Shown here piece after piece: positions 44,785-54,141 of a stretch of DNA of 64,000 nt. Source of the DNA: Alphaproteobacteria bacterium (GTDB lineage Bacteria > Pseudomonadota > Alphaproteobacteria > ATCC43930 > CGMCC-115725); assembly GCA_021325525.1 (NCBI GenBank), contig JAJPHB010000077.1, forward strand, positions 1 through 64,000, given 5' to 3'. The translations under genes and the position numbers were made by a program. The notes beneath the pieces are model-generated. The model saw only the letters and a list, made by a program, of their open reading frames with translations. It was not told the DNA's origin and did not search any database. Each line of letters begins with the position of its first letter. Position 1 is the first letter of the stretch.

Positions 44785-45596
44785 GCCCGCGCCTCGCAGC
44801 GCGGCTCGGCAGCGGGCTCTTCTGGGCCGCCGTCGCCCTCATCCTCGCCTATATGACGATCCCCGCGCTCGTCGTCCTCATGACGTCGCTCAGCCCGTCG
44901 GAGCTCCTCGAATTCCCGCCTTCGGGCCTCTCCCTCAAATGGTATGCGCGGGCGGTCTCCTACCCCGACTTCCAGGCCGCCTTCGCCAACGGCCTCATCG
45001 TCACCGCCTTCGCCTCCACATGCGCGCTCGCGGTCGGCTCGGCCTTCGCCTATCTCATCGACCGCTACGTGTTTCCGGGGCGCGCGGCGCTCGAAGCGGT
45101 TCTGTCCTCGCCGCTCATCGTCCCGCATTTCACGACCGGCTTCGGCTTCCTCCTGCTCGGAGCCGGCCTCGGCATCGGGCGGAGCTACCTCCTCGTCATC
45201 CTCGCCCATGTCATGCTGGTTCTGCCTTTCGTCATCCGCAGCGTCTATGTGAGCCTCCGCAACCTCGATCCCCATCTCGAACGGGCCGCGGCCAATCTCG
45301 GAGCGTCGCCCTGGCGGGTCCTGAGCCGCGTCACCTTGCCGCTGCTGCTGCCCGGCATGGCGGGCGGCTGGCTTGTCGCCGCCATCCTCTCGCTGACGGA
45401 ATTCACCGCCTCGCTCTACGTCACGGCGGAGCGGACGCAGACCCTGCCCGTCGCCATGTACACCTACATCCGCGAATATACGGATCCGACGATTGCCGCC
45501 ATTGCGGCGCTCCTCATCCTCGGCACGACGGCGCTCATCTTCGTCGCGAACCGCTATCTCGGCCTTCGCCGCATTCTGTCGATCGATGCGCACTGA
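44781..45596 (+). CDS. ABC transporter permease (PotC-like)
   Basis: 271-residue partner permease with about six hydrophobic segments and the coupling motif HLERAAANLGASPWRVLSRVTLPLLLPG. It probably starts at TTG 44781 inside the TTGA overlap with the first permease; a much longer frame is antisense-like and rejected. Together with the PotB-like and PotA-like proteins it completes the importer. Confidence 0.86.
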   Translation: MSPRLAARLGSGLFWAAVALILAYMTIPALVVLMTSLSPSELLEFPPSGLSLKWYARAVSYPDFQAAFANGLIVTAFASTCALAVGSAFAYLIDRYVFPGRAALEAVLSSPLIVPHFTTGFGFLLLGAGLGIGRSYLLVILAHVMLVLPFVIRSVYVSLRNLDPHLERAAANLGASPWRVLSRVTLPLLLPGMAGGWLVAAILSLTEFTASLYVTAERTQTLPVAMYTYIREYTDPTIAAIAALLILGTTALIFVANRYLGLRRILSIDAH

Positions 45597-45606
45597 GGAC
45601 GAGGCA

Positions 45607-46725
45607 ATGGGGCAGGGAGCGGCGGCCGGCACGCCGCCCTTCGCTGCCGAAACCGCGGTCGAGCTCGTCGGCGTCGGCAAGAGCTTCGGGCCGGTCACGG
45701 CGGTGCGCGAGCTCAGCCTCGCCATCCGCCGCGGCGAGGTCCTGACGCTGCTGGGACCGAGCGGCTGCGGCAAGACGACGCTCCTCAACATGATCGCCGG
45801 ATTCGAGGAGCCGAGCGCCGGCCGGATCCTCATCGACGGCCGCGACGTGACCGAGGTGCCGCCTTATCTGCGCGACACCGGCATGGTCTTTCAGAGCTAC
45901 GCGCTCTTTCCGCATATGGACGTCTTCGAGAACGTCGCCTTCGGCCTGCGCATGCGCAAGCTGCCGAAGGCGAAGATCGCGGCCGAGGTCATGCGCGCCC
46001 TCGAGATGGTGAAGCTCGGAGGCCTCGAACGGCGGCGCGTCCGCCAGCTTTCGGGCGGGCAGCAGCAGCGCGTCGCTCTGGCGCGCGCCATCGTCCTCCG
46101 CCCGAAGGTGCTGCTTCTCGACGAGCCGCTCTCCGCCCTCGACAAGAACCTCCGCGCGCAGATGCAGGTCGAGCTCAAGGAGCTGCACGAGCGGACGCGC
46201 CTCACTACGCTCTTCGTCACCCATGATCAGGGCGAGGCGCTCAGCCTCTCCGACCGCATCGTCGTCATGAGCCGCGGCGAGATTCAGCAGATCGCCGCGC
46301 CCATCGAGCTCTACCGCCATCCCGCCAACAGCTTCGTCGCCTCCTTCATCGGCGAGATCAACCGCCTGCCACCGGCGCGCTGCCGGCTCAGCGGCGGCGA
46401 GATCGTCTTTTCGCTGGCGGGGATCGAATTGACCGCGGCGCGACGCGACGACCTCGCCCTCGGCGACGGTCAGCAGGTGCATCTCTTCGTCCGTCCGGAG
46501 CATCTCGCCGTCGCCGCGGAGGCGGCTGGCGGGCGTAACCGGATCGCCTGCCGGGTCGTCACGCATGTCTATCAGGGGACGCACACGCTGACGCGGGTCG
46601 AGGCTGGGGCGTTGGGCGTGCTCCAGCTCCGCGTTCCGGGCGGCGCTGTCATCGAGCGCGCGCCGCCCGGCAGCGAGATAGGGGTGGAGATCAATCTCGA
46701 CGAGGCGGTGGCGCTGCCCGACTGA
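45607..46725 (+). CDS. ABC transporter ATP-binding protein (PotA-like)
   Basis: 372-residue ATPase. Walker A GPSGCGKTTLLNMIAGFE, Q-loop MVFQSYALFPHMDVFENV, signature LSGGQQQRVALARAIV, Walker B VLLLDEPLSALD and H-loop LFVTHDQGEALSLSD are complete, and the C-terminal about 100 residues form a TOBE domain (VRPEHLAVAAEA). The start ATG 45607 lies 10 bases after the second permease. It energises the polyamine/opine-type importer; substrate unknown. Confidence 0.92.
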   Translation: MGQGAAAGTPPFAAETAVELVGVGKSFGPVTAVRELSLAIRRGEVLTLLGPSGCGKTTLLNMIAGFEEPSAGRILIDGRDVTEVPPYLRDTGMVFQSYALFPHMDVFENVAFGLRMRKLPKAKIAAEVMRALEMVKLGGLERRRVRQLSGGQQQRVALARAIVLRPKVLLLDEPLSALDKNLRAQMQVELKELHERTRLTTLFVTHDQGEALSLSDRIVVMSRGEIQQIAAPIELYRHPANSFVASFIGEINRLPPARCRLSGGEIVFSLAGIELTAARRDDLALGDGQQVHLFVRPEHLAVAAEAAGGRNRIACRVVTHVYQGTHTLTRVEAGALGVLQLRVPGGAVIERAPPGSEIGVEINLDEAVALPD

Positions 46726-46796
46726 GAGGGGTCGAGCCTCGCGCGCTGGCCGCCGATGAGGCAATCTGCAGAGCAGCATCGCCAAGGAGCCGCAAG

Positions 46797-48521
46797 ATGG
46801 GACGGAAATCGGTTCGGGTGGAGAGCGTCGCCGAAGCCTATCTGAGGCTGCTGGCCGCGCGCGGCGTTGACTATCTCTTCGCCAATGCCGGCACCGATTT
46901 CGCTCCGATCGTCGAAGCCTTGGCGAAGGCGGAGGCGAACGGCACCCCGGCGCCGAAGCCGATGCTGGCGGTCCACGAGAACCTGGCGATGTCGATGGCG
47001 CATGGTTACGCGATGGTCTCGGGCCGCACGCCGGCGGTGATGGTCCATGTCAGCGTCGGCACGGCCAATGCTCTGTGCGGCGCGGTCAACGCGGCGCGCG
47101 AGAACGTCCCCATTCTCTTCACCGCGGGCCGCACGCCGCTGACGGAGGAGGGCCTCGTCGGCGCACGCGACGCCTACATCCACTGGGGCCAGGAGATGTA
47201 CGACCAGGCGGCGATGGTGCGCGAGCTCGTCAAATGGGATTACGAGCTGCGCAATGCCGAGCAGCTCGAAACCGTGATCGACCGCGCGCTCGGCCTCGCC
47301 CGCAGCGAGCCGCAGGGCCCCGTCTATCTGACCCTGCCGCGCGAAGTGCTGGCGGCGCCGATGGGCGAGCTGCGCTATGACGACCCCTCGCGCCGGATCG
47401 CGGCGACGGCGCCCTGCGCCGACCGCGCCGCGCTCGCCGAGGCGGCGGACATCCTGGCGGGCGCCGAGAATCCGCTCATCGTCACGACGAGCGTCGGCCG
47501 CGATCCCGCCGCCGTGCCTCTGCTCGCCGCCATCGCCGAGCGCTTCGCCTTACCGGTCGCACAGCTCTCGCCGCGCCACCTTTCGATTCCGTCCGACCAT
47601 CCGATGCAGCTCGGCTTCGATCCCAACGCGCTCGTCGCCGAAGCCGATGCCATCCTCGCGCTCGAATCGGACGTACCGTGGATTCCGAGCCGAGTCTCGC
47701 CGCGCGAGGCGGCGAAGGTCATTCATCTCGGCCTCGACCCGCTCTTTCAGAGATACCCCATCCGCGGCTTCCGCTGCGACCTCGCCATCACCGCGGCGGC
47801 GGGGAGCGCGCTGGACGAGCTCGCCGGCCTCCTCGCCGAGCGTGCCGATCCGGCGCGCATCGCGGCGCGCCGCGCGCGCATCGCCAGCCGCCGCGCGGCG
47901 CAGCGCAACGAGTGGCAAAGCCTGCTCCAACGGGTGCGCGGGGCACGGCCGATTCACCCCGCCTGGGTCAGCCATTGCGTCGGCGAGGCGAAGAGCGAAG
48001 ACGCGATCGTCGTCAACGAATATACGCTGATGCCGCAGCACTGCGCCTTCACGCGGCCCGGCACCTATTTCGGCTCGAGCGCGGCCTCCGGGCTCGGCTG
48101 GGGCTTCGGCGCCGCGCTCGGCGCCAAATTGGCGGCGCCCGACCGCCTCGTCATCGCGACGTTGGGCGACGGCGCCTACCTCTTCGCCAATCCCGTCGCC
48201 GGACATCACGCGGCGCGGCTGCACGACCTGCCGATCCTCGTCGTCGTCTTCAACAACGCCATGTGGAACGCCGTCCGCCGCGCGACGCTGACCATGTATC
48301 CCGACGGCGGAACGGCGCGCAGCAACCGGCCGCCCTTCATCCGCCTCGACGAGCTCCCCGCCTTCGAGCAGGTCTGCGCCGCCGCCGGCGGTTATGGCGA
48401 GCGGGTCGAGGACCCGGCCGAGCTGCCGGCGGCCCTGACGCGAGCGCTCGCGGCCGTGACGCAGGAGCGCCGCCAGGCGCTCCTCAACGTCGTTTGCGAA
48501 GCGCCCGGCGGTCCGCTCTGA
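46797..48521 (+). CDS. Thiamine diphosphate-dependent enzyme (acetolactate synthase/benzoylformate decarboxylase superfamily)
   Basis: 574-residue ThDP enzyme with the three usual domains: N-terminal Pyr domain (FANAGTDFAPIVEAL, LAVHENLAMSMAHGYAMVSG with the cofactor-activating glutamate), a middle domain, and the C-terminal PP domain (GDGAYLFANPVAGHHAA...VVFNNAMWNAV, the GDG-N motif binding Mg and ThDP). The substrate is unknown; such proteins decarboxylate 2-oxoacids or condense them. It follows the importer by 71 bases and a truncated amidase follows it, so it probably belongs to the same catabolic unit. Confidence 0.86.
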   Translation: MGRKSVRVESVAEAYLRLLAARGVDYLFANAGTDFAPIVEALAKAEANGTPAPKPMLAVHENLAMSMAHGYAMVSGRTPAVMVHVSVGTANALCGAVNAARENVPILFTAGRTPLTEEGLVGARDAYIHWGQEMYDQAAMVRELVKWDYELRNAEQLETVIDRALGLARSEPQGPVYLTLPREVLAAPMGELRYDDPSRRIAATAPCADRAALAEAADILAGAENPLIVTTSVGRDPAAVPLLAAIAERFALPVAQLSPRHLSIPSDHPMQLGFDPNALVAEADAILALESDVPWIPSRVSPREAAKVIHLGLDPLFQRYPIRGFRCDLAITAAAGSALDELAGLLAERADPARIAARRARIASRRAAQRNEWQSLLQRVRGARPIHPAWVSHCVGEAKSEDAIVVNEYTLMPQHCAFTRPGTYFGSSAASGLGWGFGAALGAKLAAPDRLVIATLGDGAYLFANPVAGHHAARLHDLPILVVVFNNAMWNAVRRATLTMYPDGGTARSNRPPFIRLDELPAFEQVCAAAGGYGERVEDPAELPAALTRALAAVTQERRQALLNVVCEAPGGPL

Positions 48522-48958
48522 GGCGCGCTGACACGCCCACGAGCCAGCCTTGCGATCTCAGCGCGACGGAAGCGCGCCGCCTCATCGGCGCCCGCCAGCT
48601 CTCGCCGGTGGAGCTCCTCGATTCCTGCATCGAGCGGGTCGAGGCCATAAACCCTGCGGTCAACGCGATCGTGACGAAATCCTACGAGCGCGCCCGCCTC
48701 GAGGTCCGGGCCGCCGAGCGCGCCGTCATGCGCGGCGATCAGCTCGGCTTGCTGCACGGCCTTCCAGCCGCGATCAAGGACCTGAACAAGACGGCCGGCA
48801 TCCGCACGACCTTCGGCTCGAGCTTGTACCGCGACCACGTTCCGCTCGCCGATGAGGGCGTGGTTCAGCGCATGCGCCAACAGGGCGCAATCATCCTCGG
48901 CAAGACGACACCGGCGGTTTATTGCCGCCGACCTTTCTGCCATTGCCGAGTTTGTTAA
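48518..48958 (+). pseudogene. Amidase remnant (N-terminal fragment)
   Basis: From about 48539 the frame encodes an amidase-signature N-terminus: SATEARRLIGARQLSPVELL, INPAVNAIVTKSYERA, then HGLPAAIKDLNKTAGIRTTFGS with the catalytic lysine, and GAIILGKTTP. Intact enzymes continue with the GGSSGG block that carries the two catalytic serines; here the sequence changes abruptly near 48912 to CRRPFCHCRVC and stops. No good start codon is present, and the M23 peptidase follows at once. It is therefore a broken gene, probably after a deletion. It looks like the former last gene of the importer/ThDP unit. Confidence 0.82.
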
Positions 48959-49017
48959 CTGTCTCGCCCTAAGCTCCCCCAACCCTGTCGTCACGACCCG
49001 AGTGCGGGGAGCATTTC

Positions 49018-50229
49018 TTGCCCGGACCAAGCATTCCGTCGGCCCACGCACGCCGCCGCAGCGGATGGCTCTTCTTGGGGTCAGCCTTCGGCAGACGGCC
49101 TCGCCGCTGGCTTCCGGACCGGCAGCTCATCCTTTGCGAGGCCGAAGGCGCCCGCACCATCCGCGTCTCCTTCCGCGCTCAGCTCCTCGTCCTTTGCGGC
49201 GGCGCCATCGCCGCGCTATCGACGATGGCGACCACGGGAACCTATCTCGCCCAGTACCTGCCGGCTCGCTCGGGCCCGGTGCGCCCGCTCCTCGAGGCGG
49301 CGGCGGACGCGCCGCTGATCCTTCCCGACGATGTCCCGGCCGAATCTGCGCCGTCGGCGGCGCCCGCCGCGCCGGCACCGGGCGAGCAGGCAGCGCCACC
49401 CGTCGCGGCGGTATCGCCGGACCGCGTCGCGAACTTAGAACGGGCCCTCCGCGAGGCCCAGCGGCAGCTCGGCGAAGCCGAGGCGGCGCAGCACGCGGCG
49501 CTTCGCGAGCGCGACAGCCTCGCCCTCCGCCTCGCCGACACGGAGCGACGGATGCGGCTGGCGGCGGCGCAGCATGAGGCGGCTTTGAGCCGCCTCACGC
49601 AAGAGACGCGCCGCTCGATCGACGAGGTGGAACGCATCATCGCCGCGGCCGGCCTCAGCCCCACGCGCCTGCGCAGCGAGGGCGCCGGCGAGGGGCGCGG
49701 CGGCCCCTTCGTGCCGTGGCGCAAGCATGCGGCCGCCGAGACGCCAGCCCGCGGCGACGAGGCCGTCGGTTCGGGCATCGCCCGGCTCGACGAGCTCGTG
49801 CCGCTGCTGCGCGCCATGCCGCTTTCGGCGCCGCTCCCGGATTTCGCGATCACCAGCCCGTTCGGGCCGCGCATAGATCCCTTCAACGGCCTCCGGGCGA
49901 TGCATGAGGGGCTCGACATGCAGGCGTCGCTGCATACGCCGGTGGCGGCGACGGCGACGGGGCGGGTCGTCTTCGCCGGGCGGCGCCGCGATTACGGGCT
50001 GATGATCGAGATCGATCACGGCCTCGGCATCCACACGCGCTATGCGCATCTCGACCGTATCCTCGTGACCCGCGGCCAGGCGATCGCCGCGCACCAGAAG
50101 ATCGGCCTGCTCGGCAGCACCGGCCGAGCGTCCGGGCCGCATCTTCATTACGAGGTCCTGGTCGACGGCGAGCCGCGCGACCCCGTCAACTTCCTGGAGG
50201 CAATGTCTCATGTTCGGAAAAGGTCATAA
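49018..50229 (+). CDS. M23 family metallopeptidase (membrane-anchored LytM)
   Basis: 403-residue protein: cytoplasmic N-terminus, one transmembrane segment (about 52-75, LLVLCGGAIAALSTMATTG), a Pro/Ala-rich linker, a coiled coil (about 135-205, ERALREAQRQLGEAEA...), and a C-terminal LytM/M23 endopeptidase domain. Zinc ligands are visible in MHEGLDMQA (H-x3-D) and GPHLHYEV (H-x-H). Such enzymes cut peptidoglycan cross-links. The start TTG 49018 is the only suitable one and lies just after the amidase remnant. Its 3' end overlaps the bactofilin gene by 20 bases; M23-bactofilin pairs control local wall growth, curvature or stalks. Confidence 0.9.
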   Translation: MPGPSIPSAHARRRSGWLFLGSAFGRRPRRWLPDRQLILCEAEGARTIRVSFRAQLLVLCGGAIAALSTMATTGTYLAQYLPARSGPVRPLLEAAADAPLILPDDVPAESAPSAAPAAPAPGEQAAPPVAAVSPDRVANLERALREAQRQLGEAEAAQHAALRERDSLALRLADTERRMRLAAAQHEAALSRLTQETRRSIDEVERIIAAAGLSPTRLRSEGAGEGRGGPFVPWRKHAAAETPARGDEAVGSGIARLDELVPLLRAMPLSAPLPDFAITSPFGPRIDPFNGLRAMHEGLDMQASLHTPVAATATGRVVFAGRRRDYGLMIEIDHGLGIHTRYAHLDRILVTRGQAIAAHQKIGLLGSTGRASGPHLHYEVLVDGEPRDPVNFLEAMSHVRKRS

Positions 50230-50704
50230 GCGATCCCCGACATCCGAAGGCGGCCAGGCGAACGTGCCGTCGATCATCGGCGCCGGAATGGTGATTCATG
50301 GCGATTTCAAGAGCGGCGGCGCGCTCCATGTCGACGGGACCGTCCAGGGCGACATCCATGTCCAGTCGCTCACCGTCGGCAAGGAAGCGACGATCCGCGG
50401 CGAGATTTCGGCCGAGCAGGTCAAGGTGCACGGCACCGTCGCCGGCTGCATCCGTGCGCGCGAAGTCGTGCTCGCCGCCAGCGCCAAGGTGCAGGGGGAT
50501 GTGCATCACGACGTGCTGTCGATCGAGGCCGGCGCGACGCTCGAAGGACATTGCCGGCGCCGCGACGGCGGCAAACCCGATGGCGGCCGCGATGCGGCGT
50601 CCGGCGCCGGCGCGAACGAGCCCGTTCGCCTCACCCCGAAGGCGCCGGCCGAGCCGCCACCCCTCGCTCTTGCCGGAGGCTCGCGCGCCGCGGCAAAGGC
50701 TTGA
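50210..50704 (+). CDS. Bactofilin (polymer-forming cytoskeletal protein)
   Basis: 164-residue bactofilin. The central right-handed beta-helix (about 25-120) shows the usual periodic glycine/hydrophobic repeats: IIGAGMVIHGDFKSGGALHVDGTVQGDIH and TIRGEISAEQVKVHGTVAGCIRA. The C-terminal 40 residues are Ala/Pro-rich and disordered-looking. Bactofilins self-assemble without nucleotides into membrane-associated filaments that recruit wall enzymes. The 20-base overlap with the M23 gene argues for a shared complex. Confidence 0.92.
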   Translation: MFGKGHKRSPTSEGGQANVPSIIGAGMVIHGDFKSGGALHVDGTVQGDIHVQSLTVGKEATIRGEISAEQVKVHGTVAGCIRAREVVLAASAKVQGDVHHDVLSIEAGATLEGHCRRRDGGKPDGGRDAASGAGANEPVRLTPKAPAEPPPLALAGGSRAAAKA

Positions 50705-50815
50705 GCCGGGTCCTCTCGGAAGAGAGCGGCCACGGGCCGCGGCGTCGGTGATGCGAAAGCGCGGGCGACCCGCTAAGGTCATCCTTCGCGTTTCCTTCTC
50801 GACAGCGAGGACGGC

Positions 50816-51484
50816 ATGACCTTCGGGTTTCGCATTCATCCGGCGCCGCCGCGGCCGGCCGCGGAGCTGCTGGCCCAGCTCCGCGAGGTGGTGACACCGC
50901 ATCTCAGCGACAATATGAGCCGGTCCTCGGGGACGGTCGGGCTTCGCCGCTACAATCGCGCCGGCAAGCTCGTCGGCGTCGCCCTCACCGTGAAGACGCG
51001 GCCCGGCGACAACCTCATGATCCACAAGGCGCTCGACCTGGCGCAGCCGGGCGACGTCCTCGTCGTCGATGGCGGCGGCGAGGTCGGACACGCCCTGGTC
51101 GGCGAGCTGATGAAGGCCTATGCCGAAACGCGCGGCGTCGTCGGCTTCGTCATCGACGGCGCCATCCGCGACGTCGCCGCCTTCACGGCCTCGGACTTCC
51201 CGTGCTACGCCCGCGGCGAGACGCATAAGGGACCCTACAAGGACGGTCCCGGCGAGATCCACGTTCCGGTCGCCGTCGGCGGCCTCATCGTCAATCCCGG
51301 CGATATCGTCGTCGGCGACGAGGACGGCGTCGTCGCCCTGACGCCGGCGGCGGCGCCCGAGATTCTCGCGGCGGCGCGGCGGCAGGCCGAGCGCGAGGCG
51401 AAGGCGCTGCAAGACATCCGCGCCGGGCGCTACGACCGCAGCTGGGTCGATGCGGCGCTGCGCGGGAAGGGCGTCCTGCCCTAG
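50816..51484 (+). CDS. RraA-like protein (4-hydroxy-4-methyl-2-oxoglutarate aldolase family)
   Basis: 222-residue member of the RraA/HMG-aldolase family. GALTVKTRPGD-like VALTVKTRPGDNLMIHKAL and the RGVVGFVIDGAIRDVAAF block, with the DGAIRD metal/substrate motif, are visible. Some relatives are aldolases/decarboxylases acting on 4-hydroxy-2-oxo-dicarboxylates from aromatic breakdown, others inhibit RNase E; the long form with this motif is more like the enzymes. Start ATG 50816. Not clearly in an operon with bactofilin (112 bases away). Confidence 0.83.
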   Translation: MTFGFRIHPAPPRPAAELLAQLREVVTPHLSDNMSRSSGTVGLRRYNRAGKLVGVALTVKTRPGDNLMIHKALDLAQPGDVLVVDGGGEVGHALVGELMKAYAETRGVVGFVIDGAIRDVAAFTASDFPCYARGETHKGPYKDGPGEIHVPVAVGGLIVNPGDIVVGDEDGVVALTPAAAPEILAAARRQAEREAKALQDIRAGRYDRSWVDAALRGKGVLP

Positions 51485-51536
51485 CGCTCGCCCAAGCGCG
51501 CGGCTCCCCCCCTCCCTAACCCTCCCCCCTCCATAA

Positions 51537-51560
51537 CCCTCCCCCGCGAGCGGGGGAGGG
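51537..51560. repeat. REP-like palindrome, copy 7
   Basis: Stem CCCTCCCCCG/CGGGGGAGGG (51537-51546, 51551-51560), followed by CAGGGTGGGGGTGG, the same tail type as at 38301. It lies in the 228-base region between the RraA-like gene and cydA, which otherwise shows no feature I can support apart from the adjacent C-rich tract at 51507-51535. Confidence 0.7.
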
Positions 51561-51712
51561 CAGGGTGGGGGTGGCGGCTGCGGCAAGCCGCCGCTCGGCG
51601 CGTTCGGTTGCCGTCGAGGCTCGGCGGCCTAATTCTCTCCTTCGTCGTGCCGGCGCGCAGACCCGTGGCGCCGGCACGGCCTCGGCCGCGCTCGTAGGGA
51701 AGCCGGAACGCG

Positions 51713-53128
51713 ATGAGCCTCGACCCCGTCCTGCTGTCGCGCCTGCAATTCGTCTGGGTGATCGCCTGGCACATTCTGCTCCCGGCCTTCACCGTCGGCA
51801 GCGCGTCCTACATCGCCGTTCTCGAAGGGCTGAGCCTCGTCACCGGCCGCGAAATCTATTTCCGCCTCTCCAGCTTCTGGATCCGGATCTTCGCCGTCTC
51901 CTTCGGGATGGGCGTCGTCTCGGGCATCGTCATGCCCTTCCAGTTCGGCACCAATTGGAGCCGCTTCTCCGACGCGACAGCGAACGTCATCTCGCCGCTT
52001 CTCGCCTATGAAGGCCTCACCGCCTTCTTCCTCGAATCGGCCTTCCTCGGCGTCCTCCTCTTCGGGCGCAAGCTGGTGCCGCGCTGGGCGCATTTCATCG
52101 CAGCGCTGATGGTGGCGGCGGGGACGCTCCTCTCCTCCTTCTGGATCCTCGCCACCAACAGCTGGATGCAGACTCCCGTCGGCTACGAGATCCTAGACGG
52201 CCGGTTCTTCCCTAAGGACTGGACGCAGATCGTCTTCAACCCCTCCTTTCCCTACCGACTCGCCCATACGGTCGTCGCCTTCTACGTGACGACCGGCTTC
52301 GTGGTGCTGGGCGTCGCCGCCTATTACCTGCGCCGCCGCCGCTTCCTCGAAGAAGGGCGGCTCATGGTGTCGATGACGCTGTGGCTGCTGACGATCCTGG
52401 TGCCGGGGCAAATCCTTCTCGGTGACCTGCACGGCCTCAACACCCTCGAATACCAGCCGGCGAAGCTCGCCGCGATCGAGGCGCATTGGCAGACGGGAAG
52501 CCGCGTTCCCCTCATCCTCTTCGCCATTCCGGACGAGGCGCGGGCGACCAATCGCGACGTCTTGGAGATTCCCGTTCTCGGCAGCCTCGTCCTGACCCAC
52601 GATCCGAACGGCACCGTGCGCGGCTTGAAGGACTGGCCTGCCGATCAATGGCCGCCGGTCGCCATTCCCTTCTTCGCCTTCCGCGTCATGGTCGGAATCG
52701 GCTTGCTGATGCTGGCCCTGATCGCGGCGAGCTGGTGGCTGCGCCTGCACGACCGCCTCTTCGCCGCGGGCTGGTTCCTGCGCTGCTGCGAGCTAGCCTC
52801 GCCCCTCGGCTTCATCGCCGTGCTGGCGGGATGGGTGACGACCGAGGTCGGACGGCAGCCCTGGACGGTCTACGGGCTCATGCGCACGGCGGCTTCGGTG
52901 TCGCCCTCGCTCACCGGCGCCGACGTGCTCGCCTCGTTCATCGGCTACGGCGTCGTCTATCTCGTCATGTTCTCGGCCGGCCTCTTCTTCATGGCGCGTC
53001 TCGTCCGGCAAGGGCCGGCCGAGACGGGCGAGGGCGAGGCGCCGATCGAGAGCGGGCGCCCCGACCGCCCGGTCCGCGCCCTGCCGTCGGAGGCCGAGCC
53101 GGAGGTCGAGTCAGGGAGGGCCTCATGA
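51713..53128 (+). CDS. cydA: Cytochrome bd-type quinol oxidase subunit I (CIO type)
   Basis: 471-residue, roughly nine-helix subunit of a quinol oxidase that holds the haems and quinol site. The N-terminal SRLQFVWVIAWHILLPAFTVG contains an axial histidine; FGTNWSRFSDATANVISPLLAYEG, the WILATNSWMQTPVGYEI stretch and GRQPWTVYG near residue 380 are diagnostic. The quinol (Q) loop is short, which places it with cyanide-insensitive (CIO) oxidases. The Glu/Pro-rich tail after about residue 440 is extra. Start ATG 51713. cydB overlaps by 4 bases. Works under low oxygen or respiratory inhibition. Confidence 0.93.
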   Translation: MSLDPVLLSRLQFVWVIAWHILLPAFTVGSASYIAVLEGLSLVTGREIYFRLSSFWIRIFAVSFGMGVVSGIVMPFQFGTNWSRFSDATANVISPLLAYEGLTAFFLESAFLGVLLFGRKLVPRWAHFIAALMVAAGTLLSSFWILATNSWMQTPVGYEILDGRFFPKDWTQIVFNPSFPYRLAHTVVAFYVTTGFVVLGVAAYYLRRRRFLEEGRLMVSMTLWLLTILVPGQILLGDLHGLNTLEYQPAKLAAIEAHWQTGSRVPLILFAIPDEARATNRDVLEIPVLGSLVLTHDPNGTVRGLKDWPADQWPPVAIPFFAFRVMVGIGLLMLALIAASWWLRLHDRLFAAGWFLRCCELASPLGFIAVLAGWVTTEVGRQPWTVYGLMRTAASVSPSLTGADVLASFIGYGVVYLVMFSAGLFFMARLVRQGPAETGEGEAPIESGRPDRPVRALPSEAEPEVESGRAS

Positions 53129-54138
53129 CGCAGACGGTCATCGATTTCGTGCCGATCTGGATGCTCATCCTCGGCTTCGGCGTCTTCTACTACGTCTTGT
53201 TCGACGGCTTCGATCTCGGCGTCGGGATCCTTTACGGCTTCGCGCCGGGGCTCGAGGCGCGCAACCTCGTCATGAACTCGATCGCGCCAATCTGGGACGG
53301 CAACGAGACCTGGCTCGTGCTGGGCGGGGTCGGCCTCTTCGCAGCCTTTCCGCTCGCCTTCGCCATCATCATTCCGGCCGTCTATTTCCCGATCCTCGTC
53401 ATGCTGCTGGCCCTCGTCTTCCGCGGCGTTGCCTTCGAATTCCGCTACCGCGACGTCGCCCACATGACCTTCTGGGACCATGCCTTCTGCTACGGCTCGG
53501 CGATCGCGACCTTCGCGCAGGGCATCGTGCTCGGCGCGTTCATCCAGGGCTTTGAGGTCGATGGCCGGCAGTTCAGCGGCGGCTCCCTCGACTGCTTCAC
53601 GCCCTTTTCGATCTTCACGGGCGTCGCGCTGCTCTTCGGCTACGGCCTCTTGGGCGCCGGCTGGCTCGTCCTGAAGACGCAAGGCGCGCTGCAGGACTGG
53701 GCGCGCCGGCACGGGCGCTGGTGCTTCATCGGCGTCATCGTCGCCATCGCTGTCGTCAGCGTCTGGACGCCGCTCATGCGCGCCGAGATCGCCCGGCGCT
53801 GGTTCACCTGGCCGAATATCGCCTTCCTCTCGCCCGTCCCGATCCTGACGCTGCTGCTCGCCTATTGGGAGTGGCGCTCGCTCAACAACCGCTCGGAGGT
53901 GGCGCCCTTCATCGGCGGGATGTGTCTCTTTCTCCTCGCCTATATCGGCATCGCCATCAGCCTCTGGCCGATGATCGTGCCCTACCGCTTCACGCTCTGG
54001 GAGGCCGCCTCCTCGCCAAGCACCCAGGCCTTCCTTCTCGTCGGCACGCTTTTCCTGCTGCCGATCATCCTGATGTATACCGGCTGGTCCTACTGGGTCT
54101 TCCGCGGCAAGGTGCGCGCCGAGCTCGGCTATCATTGA
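53125..54138 (+). CDS. cydB: Cytochrome bd-type quinol oxidase subunit II
   Basis: 337-residue integral membrane partner of CydA with about eight hydrophobic segments. FYYVLFDGFDLGVGILYGFAPG, NSIAPIWDGNETWLVLGGVGLFAAFPLAFA and LVFRGVAFEFRYR are characteristic. The ATG at 53125 overlaps the cydA stop. No CydX-like small ORF follows in the 38 bases before the hairpin, and no cydCD transporter is nearby, which is common for CIO-type oxidases. Confidence 0.93.
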   Translation: MTQTVIDFVPIWMLILGFGVFYYVLFDGFDLGVGILYGFAPGLEARNLVMNSIAPIWDGNETWLVLGGVGLFAAFPLAFAIIIPAVYFPILVMLLALVFRGVAFEFRYRDVAHMTFWDHAFCYGSAIATFAQGIVLGAFIQGFEVDGRQFSGGSLDCFTPFSIFTGVALLFGYGLLGAGWLVLKTQGALQDWARRHGRWCFIGVIVAIAVVSVWTPLMRAEIARRWFTWPNIAFLSPVPILTLLLAYWEWRSLNNRSEVAPFIGGMCLFLLAYIGIAISLWPMIVPYRFTLWEAASSPSTQAFLLVGTLFLLPIILMYTGWSYWVFRGKVRAELGYH

Positions 54139-54141
54139 GGG

